DNA of 64,000 nucleotides from DATBLQ01 sp036555325 (GTDB lineage Bacteria; Pseudomonadota; Alphaproteobacteria; Rhizobiales; Aestuariivirgaceae), in NCBI GenBank assembly GCA_036555325.1, contig DATBLQ010000082.1, positions 1-64,000 on the forward strand. Reading direction: 5' to 3'. Positions within the stretch are counted from its first letter, which is position 1; each line of letters opens with the position of its first letter. The translations under genes and the position numbers were made by a program. Below the pieces are notes generated by a model. That model was not told the origin of the DNA and did not search any database. It saw only the letters and a list, made by a program, of their open reading frames with translations. Below, piece after piece: positions 57,602 through 64,000 of the stretch.

Positions 57602-58570
57602 ATGAAATATCTCAAAATCGGCGGGTTGCTGCGTGCCGCTGCCATAGCGTTCGTCCTAGGTCAAACCGGGCCGGTGCTGGCCCTGGATGATGTGCTTCTT
57701 GTTGCGCCGGCCGCTCCAGGTGGAGGTTGGGATCAAACGGCCCGAGCTCTGCAGGATGTGATGAAAACTGCGGGGGTGGCGAAGACTGTGACGGTTGAAA
57801 ACGTGCCCGGTGCCGGCGGAACCGTGGGTCTTGCGCAGTTTATCGATAAATACAAGGGCAACGGCAACGCGTTGCTGGTGAATGGTCTCGTAATGGTCGG
57901 GGCTATCCTGACGAACAACTCGCCCGTTACGTTGGAACAAGTCACACCAATCGCTCGTCTGACCGGGGAATATGAAGTCCTGGTCGTTCCGGCGTCGTCT
58001 GAAGTCAAATCGCTGGATGACCTCATCGCCAAATTCAAAGCCGATCCCGGATCGGTCTCATGGGGCGGCGGTTCGGCCGGCGGTACCGATCACATTCTCG
58101 CCGGCCTTATCGCCCAAGCAGCCGGCATCGAGGGATCGAAGGTAAATTATATACCATACTCAGGTGGTGGTGAGGCGCTTGCAGCCATCATGGGCGGCCA
58201 CGTGACCGTGGGGATCAGTGGCCTAGGCGAATGGCTCGGGCAAATTCAGTCAGGCGAGCTTCGAGCGCTTGCAATATCTGCGCCGCAGAAACTCGAGGGG
58301 ATCGATATTCCGACCCTCAAGGAGCAGGGCATAGATGTCGAGCTGGCGAACTGGAGAGCAATCGTCGGCGCAAGTGGCATAGACGATGGCCAGAAAAAGG
58401 CACTGCTCGAAGCACTGGATACGACTGTCAAGAGTGATGGCTGGAAGAAAGTTCTAACCGACAAGAAATGGATGGACCTCTATCTTGCAGGCGATGACTT
58501 CGCAACATTCCTGAAGCAGGAAAACGAGCGAGTGGCTGCTACACTCAAGCAGATCGGTCTGGTGAAGTAA
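57602..58570 (+). CDS. tctC: Tripartite tricarboxylate transporter binding protein TctC
   Basis: Periplasmic (Bug-type) binding protein of 322 residues with a signal peptide (1-28, ending VLA). Marks are APAAPGGGWDQTARALQDVM, ENVPGAGGTVGLAQFIDKYK, SVSWGGGSAGGTDHILAGLI and ALAAIMGGHVTVGISGLGEW. GGAGG lies 4 bases before the ATG. The family binds carboxylates such as citrate, tartrate or aromatic acids; the ligand here is unknown. It heads tctC-tctB-tctA. Confidence 0.93.
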   Translation: MKYLKIGGLLRAAAIAFVLGQTGPVLALDDVLLVAPAAPGGGWDQTARALQDVMKTAGVAKTVTVENVPGAGGTVGLAQFIDKYKGNGNALLVNGLVMVGAILTNNSPVTLEQVTPIARLTGEYEVLVVPASSEVKSLDDLIAKFKADPGSVSWGGGSAGGTDHILAGLIAQAAGIEGSKVNYIPYSGGGEALAAIMGGHVTVGISGLGEWLGQIQSGELRALAISAPQKLEGIDIPTLKEQGIDVELANWRAIVGASGIDDGQKKALLEALDTTVKSDGWKKVLTDKKWMDLYLAGDDFATFLKQENERVAATLKQIGLVK

Positions 58571-58576
58571 CAAAAA

Positions 58577-59041
58577 ATGCATGGCGGCAGAGTAGCTGGC
58601 GAGCTCCTGCTGGGGGTCGCCTTGTGCCTGGCGGGCGTTTTGCTGCTCATTGGTACTTCGTCGATCACCGTGTCGCCAGCTTATGCGCGAGTAGGTCCGC
58701 GCGTGTTTCCATTTCTTGTAGCCGTGGGGCTCATCGCTGTCGGGGTCGTCTACGCAGTCGAGAGCTCGAGAGGACGGAGACAGATCGATGAAAAACCGGC
58801 GACTGTATTGCCGGTGGTCGTGATCTGCGCCGCGATGATATTGGACGCTTTTCTGTTTGATCGGTTAGGCTTCATCCTATCCTCAACGCTCCTGTTTGCT
58901 TTGGTTGCGGCCGGATTCGGCAGCAGGCATTATTTTCTCAACATTGTAATCGGGCTTGTTTTGTCGGGCATCGCCTACGTTGTTTTCGTCTACGGCCTTG
59001 GGCTGAACTTGCCGGGCGGCATATTGGCGGGTTGGTCCTGA
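58577..59041 (+). CDS. tctB: Tripartite tricarboxylate transporter small permease TctB
   Basis: Small membrane subunit of 154 residues with four hydrophobic segments (near 8-28, 38-60, 75-95 and 105-145). GVALCLAGVLLLIGTSSITV and YARVGPRVFPFLVAVGLIAV are typical of TctB. The stop overlaps the tctA start (TGATG). Confidence 0.92.
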   Translation: MHGGRVAGELLLGVALCLAGVLLLIGTSSITVSPAYARVGPRVFPFLVAVGLIAVGVVYAVESSRGRRQIDEKPATVLPVVVICAAMILDAFLFDRLGFILSSTLLFALVAAGFGSRHYFLNIVIGLVLSGIAYVVFVYGLGLNLPGGILAGWS

Positions 59042-60537
59042 TGTCGGCATTGGATCACCTGCTGCTCGGTTTTTCGACCGCTCTTACCGTTACGAATCTC
59101 CTATGGTCGCTTCTCGGGGTAACGCTTGGGACAGTGATCGGCATTCTGCCGGGCATCGGCCCGGCACTTACAATTGCGCTCCTTCTCCCGCTGACCAGCC
59201 ATCTTGACCCGACCGGCGCCTTCATCATGTTCGCCGGACTCTATTACGGAGCGATGTACGGAAGCTCTACGACTTCAATCCTTCTCAATACTCCTGGTGA
59301 ATCAGGCTCGATCATCACGGCGCTTGAAGGAAATAAGATGGCCAAGAGCGGCAGGGGTGCGGCGGCTCTCGCCACTGCGGCAATCGGCTCCTTCGTGGCC
59401 GGCACTATCGGTACGATCCTCATTACGTTCCTTGCGCCGTTTGCTATCAAAATCGCGCTCAAGTTCGGCCCGGTCGAATATTTTTCTCTGATGGTTCTGG
59501 CATTTGTCACCGTGACCGGATTATTGGGGGAATCCAGGACACGCGGTCTCATCAGCCTGTTCATCGGGCTTGCAATAGGCCTCATCGGAATCGACACGCT
59601 CACCGGCCAAGCGCGATTTGCGCTCGGCATTCCTCAGTTGCTCGACGGTGTCGATATTGTGGTCGTGGCCGTCGGACTCTTCGCGGTTGGAGAAGCCATA
59701 TACATTGCCTCCCGTCCCGACCTGGCTGCAGCCACGATTGAGCCCGTGAAGGGCTCTCTCTGGATGACCGCCGAGGAGTGGCGCCGATCGTGGCTTCCGT
59801 GGCTGCGAGGCACGCTCCTGGGCTTTCCTTTTGGAGCGCTGCCGGCAGGCGGTACGGAAATTCCCACCTTTCTGTCCTATTCACTCGAAAGGAAACTCTC
59901 CAAGAAACCTGAGGAATTCGGCCGAGGAGCTATCGAGGGCGTCGCCGGGCCAGAAGCGGCCAACAACGCTGCCGTAGCGGGCGTCTTGGTGCCGCTGCTC
60001 ACTCTTGGGCTTCCCACGTCGGCTACAGCGGCGATCATGCTTGCGGCTTTTCAGCAGTACGGGTTGCAGCCGGGGCCGTTACTGTTTTCCGGCGAAAGCG
60101 AGCTGGTCTGGGGCCTTATCGCGAGCCTCTACATTGGCAACATCATGCTGCTCATTCTGAACCTCCCGTTGGTGGGTATCTGGGTCCGGCTCTTGTCGAT
60201 CCCCACACCGTGGCTCTATGGGGGCATATTGGTATTCTCGACTCTGGGCGTTTACAGCCTGAACAATTCGACGTTCGACCTCTACCTCTTGTTTGGGCTC
60301 GGCCTCGTCGGTTTCCTCATGCGCAACTTCGACATTCCTGTCGCGCCCTGCATCATTGGGCTTATTCTAGGTCCATTGGCAGAACAGCAGCTGAGACGCG
60401 CCTTGACGATCAGCCAGGGGGATTTCTCGGTCTTGGTGACCCATCCCATTTCGCTTGGATTTCTTGTCACTGCCGTTGCCGTCATACTCGTTCCTTTTCT
60501 AATTCGCCGTTTGCTGCGGGTCACGGTATTGGAGTGA
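59041..60537 (+). CDS. tctA: Tripartite tricarboxylate transporter large permease TctA
   Basis: Large membrane subunit of 498 residues with about 12 hydrophobic segments. Family marks are GILPGIGPALTIALLLPLTS, FAGLYYGAMYGSSTTSILLN, GAIEGVAGPEAANNAAVAG-like sequence in EGVAGPEAANNAAVAGVLVP and LTLGLPTSATAAIMLAAF. The ATG at 59041 overlaps the tctB stop. Carboxylate uptake could supply a co-substrate for the aldehyde pathway, but a link is not shown. It converges on cinA. Confidence 0.94.
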   Translation: MSALDHLLLGFSTALTVTNLLWSLLGVTLGTVIGILPGIGPALTIALLLPLTSHLDPTGAFIMFAGLYYGAMYGSSTTSILLNTPGESGSIITALEGNKMAKSGRGAAALATAAIGSFVAGTIGTILITFLAPFAIKIALKFGPVEYFSLMVLAFVTVTGLLGESRTRGLISLFIGLAIGLIGIDTLTGQARFALGIPQLLDGVDIVVVAVGLFAVGEAIYIASRPDLAAATIEPVKGSLWMTAEEWRRSWLPWLRGTLLGFPFGALPAGGTEIPTFLSYSLERKLSKKPEEFGRGAIEGVAGPEAANNAAVAGVLVPLLTLGLPTSATAAIMLAAFQQYGLQPGPLLFSGESELVWGLIASLYIGNIMLLILNLPLVGIWVRLLSIPTPWLYGGILVFSTLGVYSLNNSTFDLYLLFGLGLVGFLMRNFDIPVAPCIIGLILGPLAEQQLRRALTISQGDFSVLVTHPISLGFLVTAVAVILVPFLIRRLLRVTVLE

Positions 60538-60548
60538 CGGCCTGACAA

Positions 60549-61052
60549 CTATCTCTCTGCTTGAAGCTGGAGCAATTGCAGCGCTTCAACTATCGATGCT
60601 TCGCGAATTGCGCTGCGCGGCTGATCACCAAGTGCGAGCCGTCGCAGAATTGGCGTTCTGCCGAGTTCGACGCAGGCCAGATGCACAAGTCCAACCGGCT
60701 TCTGCTTCGTTCCCCCACCTGGGCCTGCAATGCCGGTGATACTCACTGCAACATGGGCGCGAGAATTCGCAAGAGCACCTTCGGCCATTGCCAGGGCAAC
60801 CTGATCGCTCACAGCTCCGTGGCGTTCGATCAGTTCAGCGGCCACGTGCAAGAGTTCTGACTTCGCGGAGTTGGAATACGTCACGAAGCCACGCTCGAAT
60901 ACTTCGGAGGACCCGGGAACTTCCGTGATGAGCGCCGCCAATAGGCCGCCCGTGCAACTTTCAGCGGTGGCCAGCAAAAGGTGGCGGGACTTAAGAATAG
61001 CGAGCACAGTTTTGGTTTGGGAGAGCAATTCTCCGGCAAACACGGCGGTCAC
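60549..61052 (-). CDS. CinA C-terminal-type nicotinamide-nucleotide amidohydrolase
   Basis: PncC-type amidohydrolase of 167 residues, the CinA C-terminal domain only, with no N-terminal COG1058 domain. Marks are LLATAESCTGGLLAALITEV, GFVTYSNSAKSELLHV, HGAVSDQVALAMAEGAL and ITGIAGPGGGTKQKPVGLVH. It hydrolyses NMN to nicotinate mononucleotide in the pyridine nucleotide cycle. The start overlaps the ispDF stop by 4 bases, the usual order in Rhizobiales. Confidence 0.94.
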   Translation of the reverse strand: MTAVFAGELLSQTKTVLAILKSRHLLLATAESCTGGLLAALITEVPGSSEVFERGFVTYSNSAKSELLHVAAELIERHGAVSDQVALAMAEGALANSRAHVAVSITGIAGPGGGTKQKPVGLVHLACVELGRTPILRRLALGDQPRSAIREASIVEALQLLQLQAER

Positions 61053-62215
61053 GGCAGCCGGACCGTGACTGTCGCGAAGGCCGCAAGACCTTCCTTCCGT
61101 CCGGTGAATCCCATGCCCTCGCTGGTGGTTGCCTTGATGGCTACTCGATCAGGCGAAATTCGCATAAGGTCGGCAAGACAATTGCGCATAAGCGCAATAT
61201 GCGGGGCGATTTTAGGTGTCTCGCATATGATTGTAATATCGGCATTGGCGATATAGCCGCCACGCGCGGAAATCAACCCTACAGCATGTTTGAGGAATAT
61301 GGAGGAAGCCGCGTTCTTCCAACGCTCATCGGTCGGCGGAAAGTGAGTGCCGATATCGCCTTCGCCTATGCTGCCTAGGAGCGCATCGGTCAAAGCATGC
61401 ATCGGAGCGTCGGCGTCGGAGTGGCCCTTAAGCTTTGCATGATGAGCAATGCGGATGCCGCAAAGAATGATGCCTTCGCCTGGCTCAAAGGGATGCACGT
61501 CGAAGCCCTGGCCAACCCGAACGTCTGGGCACCGAAGTGAATTGCGCACAAGGTCCTCTTCCGCCAACCGGATGTCTTCCGGCGTGGTGAGTTTCCGGTT
61601 GGTGCTTTCTCCCGGACAAACCACAACCTTCATTCCAGCCCATTCGGCTATGGCGGCGTCGTCGGTGAAATTCACAAGACCTGCCCGAGCAGCGCGGGCA
61701 TGGGCATCCCGGATCAGCTCGTAGCGAAACCCTTGAGGCGTCTGGGCGGCCCAAAGATGCTCGCGTTCAACTGTGCCAGAGACGACGCCGTCCGGGGCGC
61801 GCTTCAGTGTCTCGCTTATGGGCATGGCGGGAATTACCGCTATATGTTTCTCCAGCCGGGAAACGACTTGGCTGATGAGCGCGGGTGAAACGAAAGGTCT
61901 CGCAGCGTCGTGAATGAGCACATTGTGCGGGGAATCACCGGCGATTGCTTCAAGTCCGAGATGTCCTGATTGCTGTCTCGTAGGGCCCCCGATTACCGGC
62001 GGATTGAGCGTCAGACCGGAAGCGGCGCTTTGATAGGTCTTTTCATCGCCCATTGCGATAACAACCTGAATTCGGTGAATGTCGGGGTGGCCAGCGAACG
62101 CCTCAAGCGTGTGGCGCAGCAGGGGCTTCCCGGCAAGCATCTGAAACTGCTTGGGGGTCGGCCCGCCCGCGCGTTTACCCGTTCCAGCGGCCAGAATAAC
62201 AACGGCATTGGGCAT
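61049..62215 (-). CDS. ispDF: Bifunctional IspD/IspF isoprenoid enzyme
   Basis: Two methylerythritol-phosphate pathway enzymes fused, 388 residues. Residues 1 to about 215 are IspD (VILAAGTGKRAGGPTPKQFQ, VLIHDAARPFV), which makes CDP-methylerythritol. Residues about 228-388 are IspF (GQGFDVHPFEPGEGIILCGI, GHSDADAPMHALTDALLGSI), with its Asp-x-His metal site. The fusion is common in alphaproteobacteria. I prefer the ATG at 62215 with AGGGGG upstream; another lies at 62242. Confidence 0.95.
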   Translation of the reverse strand: MPNAVVILAAGTGKRAGGPTPKQFQMLAGKPLLRHTLEAFAGHPDIHRIQVVIAMGDEKTYQSAASGLTLNPPVIGGPTRQQSGHLGLEAIAGDSPHNVLIHDAARPFVSPALISQVVSRLEKHIAVIPAMPISETLKRAPDGVVSGTVEREHLWAAQTPQGFRYELIRDAHARAARAGLVNFTDDAAIAEWAGMKVVVCPGESTNRKLTTPEDIRLAEEDLVRNSLRCPDVRVGQGFDVHPFEPGEGIILCGIRIAHHAKLKGHSDADAPMHALTDALLGSIGEGDIGTHFPPTDERWKNAASSIFLKHAVGLISARGGYIANADITIICETPKIAPHIALMRNCLADLMRISPDRVAIKATTSEGMGFTGRKEGLAAFATVTVRLP

Positions 62216-62344
62216 CAAGGCACCCCCTATGGGCGTGGGCATAGTTCGATAGCTCGTTTACCGCAAGCCCGCCGCCAGTTGCGAAACGCTGCGCCCCAGC
62301 GTATGTTGCCTTGAAGTTAGGCAACACTTAGTATTGCATAAATT

Positions 62345-63361
62345 ATGGGCATTAAGATTGGACCATTAACCACGCGCAGCCGCGTTTTCCTTGCGCCGAT
62401 GTCTGGTATCACGGACGAGCCATTTCGAGCACTGGCGCATGAACTAAAGGCAGCGCTTGTGGTCAGCGAGATGGTGGCCAGCGAAGATCTTGTTCGCGAG
62501 CGACCTGATGTCGTCAGACGGGCCCGAGGGGCAGGCCGGATTTCCCCCTTCGTTATTCAGCTGGCCGGAAGGGAGGCTAGATGGATGGCCGAGGGCGCGA
62601 AACTTGCCCAGGGCCTTGGGGCGGACGTCATCGACATCAACATGGGCTGTCCTGCACGGGAAGTGACGGGCGGCCTGTCTGGCTCAGCGCTCATGCGCGA
62701 CCTTGATCACGCCCAGCGGCTTATCGCAGCAACCGTCGCCGCCGTAACAGTACCGGTCACTGTGAAAATGCGCCTGGGCTGGGACGACGCGCAACGCAAT
62801 GCTCCGGAGCTCGCCCGGCGGGCAGAAGCGGAAGGGGTTTCGCTGCTAGCCATCCATGGGCGGACACGATGCCAGTTCTACAAGGGCAGGGCGGACTGGC
62901 GTGCGATCAAGGAGGTTCGTGACGCCGTCGGTATCCCGCTCATCGCCAATGGCGATCTGAGGAACGAATCGGAAGCGGGCGTCATGCTGGAAGCAACCGG
63001 TGCGGATGGACTCATGGTCGGTCGGGGGGCTTGTGGCAGACCGTGGGCGCCGGCTCTCTTGGCCGAGGCTATCGATAGGGGCTCTGGGCGATCGCTCCCC
63101 ACACTGGCCGAACAGCGCGCGATTGCCCTTAGACACTACGAAGCAATGCTCTCGCACTATGGAACTGACCAGGGTGTGCGTGTCGCGCGGAAACATCTTG
63201 GCTGGTACGTGGAAGATCTGAAAGCTCGAAACCATCTGTCAGAGTCCGATGCGAAATCGTGGCGGCAGGCCTTGGTTGGCGAAACAACAGTCTCTGGCGT
63301 GCGCACGACCCTCAATCGGCTCTACGACACGATCGCTGCGGTGCAGGTGGAGGCAGCGTGA
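62345..63361 (+). CDS. dusB: tRNA-dihydrouridine synthase DusB (NifR3)
   Basis: FMN enzyme that reduces uridine in the tRNA D-loop, 338 residues. Marks are FLAPMSGITDEPFRALAHE, VIDINMGCPAREVTGGLSGS with the catalytic Cys in GCPA, KMRLGWDDAQRNAPELARRA, and IHGRTRCQFYKGRADWRAIK. It shares an operon with ntrB, whose GTG overlaps the stop (GTGA), as in the classical nifR3-ntrBC order. Confidence 0.95.
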   Translation: MGIKIGPLTTRSRVFLAPMSGITDEPFRALAHELKAALVVSEMVASEDLVRERPDVVRRARGAGRISPFVIQLAGREARWMAEGAKLAQGLGADVIDINMGCPAREVTGGLSGSALMRDLDHAQRLIAATVAAVTVPVTVKMRLGWDDAQRNAPELARRAEAEGVSLLAIHGRTRCQFYKGRADWRAIKEVRDAVGIPLIANGDLRNESEAGVMLEATGADGLMVGRGACGRPWAPALLAEAIDRGSGRSLPTLAEQRAIALRHYEAMLSHYGTDQGVRVARKHLGWYVEDLKARNHLSESDAKSWRQALVGETTVSGVRTTLNRLYDTIAAVQVEAA

Positions 63362-64000
63362 CCTCCACCCCATCACCGCCGACCGCACCCGCCAAATTTG
63401 CCAGTCACGCAGCCGTTCTGGATGCGCTGCCCAATCCACTGATCGCGATCGATCGAATGAACCGCATTGTTTTTGCCAATGCGAGCGCTGAGGAATTTTT
63501 CAAGGCGAGCGCAGGTGTGCTGGGACGACTGAGGATCGACGATCTCATCCCTGCCACGAGCCCTGTGCATGAGCTGATCAGCAAGACTCGCAGCGGACTG
63601 CAATCAGTCAACGAATACGGCGTGCACGCCGGCACACCGCGTACCGGTGGCGAACGTCTTGTCGATGTGCAATCCGCCAACGTGCATGATCTGCCAGGCG
63701 TCGTCCTGCTGACCATCAACCCGCGCTCCGTCGCGCAGAAGCTTGATCAGCAACTGGATCAGCGTACCGGAATCAGAGCCGTAACCGGGTTGGCGGCGAC
63801 GCTCGCGCATGAAATCAAGAATCCACTGTCGGGCATCCGGGGAGCTGCACAATTGCTGGCGCCCGCCTTGTCTGCGGAAGATCGGGAACTTGCCGAACTT
63901 ATTCAGACCGAAGCTGATCGCATTCGCGAACTGGTGGACGAGATGGAGGTATTTTCGGATGACAGGCCGGTGCGTCGCCAGCCAGTGAATATTCACGAGG
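63358..64000 (+). CDS. ntrB: Nitrogen regulation sensor kinase NtrB (3' end outside window)
   Basis: Sensor histidine kinase of the NtrBC nitrogen-control pair, cut by the window end after about 214 codons. GTG start overlapping the dusB stop. Residues 20-120 look like a PAS domain (LDALPNPLIAIDRMNRIVFA), then a dimerisation helix and the H-box ATLAHEIKNPLSGIRGAAQL with phosphoacceptor His151. The ATP-binding part lies beyond the window. It is not a listed long closed frame because it stays open to the end. Confidence 0.93.
   Translation, partial: MTSTPSPPTAPAKFASHAAVLDALPNPLIAIDRMNRIVFANASAEEFFKASAGVLGRLRIDDLIPATSPVHELISKTRSGLQSVNEYGVHAGTPRTGGERLVDVQSANVHDLPGVVLLTINPRSVAQKLDQQLDQRTGIRAVTGLAATLAHEIKNPLSGIRGAAQLLAPALSAEDRELAELIQTEADRIRELVDEMEVFSDDRPVRRQPVNIHE

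Noticed and set aside
1..64000. tRNA, rRNA, CRISPR arrays and insertion sequences
   Set aside because: No cloverleaf, rRNA segment, regular spaced repeat or transposase was seen on either strand by eye; a covariance-model search could still find small RNAs.

Overview
The window looks like a chromosomal segment of an alphaproteobacterium, most likely of the order Hyphomicrobiales (Rhizobiales). Supporting signs are a fused ispDF gene beside cinA, a dusB-ntrB pair, a perfect alphaproteobacterial SOS box (GAAC-N7-GAAC) in front of ssb, the run pyrB - pyrC-like - plsY - dprA, and tight ATGA-type coupling through most operons. I could not search databases, so the genus is open.

Layout. Positions 1-4644 hold a TRAP transporter (SBP cut by the window start, DctQ, DctM), an amidase and a small membrane protein. 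Positions 4781-27631 are mostly housekeeping: dprA, plsY, pyrC-like, pyrB, an intact and a decayed AEC carrier, ruvX, gatCA, ssb, gyrA, coaD, two cyclophilins, queA and tgt, with small secreted proteins between them. Positions 27657-60537 form an accessory catabolic block of about 33 kb. Positions 60549-64000 return to core genes (cinA, ispDF, dusB, ntrB cut by the window end).

The accessory block is the interesting part. It holds four ABC import systems: YdcSTUV-like, a polar amino acid type, a PotDBC-like set without an ATPase, and a second complete Pot-like set with a Tat-type binding protein. Between them lies a coupled cluster of a GT1-like glycosyltransferase with a histone-H1-like tail, a cupin, a B12-dependent diol dehydratase whose large and medium subunits are fused, its small subunit, and a cysteine hydrolase. 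The last Pot-like operon runs into a short-chain dehydrogenase. An AraC regulator then separates it from a small bacterial microcompartment operon: CoA-acylating aldehyde dehydrogenase, two CsoS1D-like double-trimer shell proteins, one BMC-P, one BMC-H, an unknown accessory protein and a 6-phosphogluconate dehydrogenase-like enzyme. Facing it are an APH-family kinase and a class III PLP enzyme, and then a tctCBA carboxylate transporter.

The shell set plus kinase, PLP enzyme, SDR and aldehyde dehydrogenase matches the aminoacetone/1-amino-2-propanol (RMM/AAUM) microcompartment described in mycobacteria. My reading is that imported amines or amino alcohols are reduced, phosphorylated and cleaved to an aldehyde, which the microcompartment converts to an acyl-CoA. 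The diol dehydratase may feed a second aldehyde into the same route. Its substrate pocket is changed (Ser301 to Asp and Gln336 to Ala in Klebsiella numbering), which suggests a substrate other than propanediol, possibly a cationic amino-diol. This combination is the best candidate for an undescribed system here.
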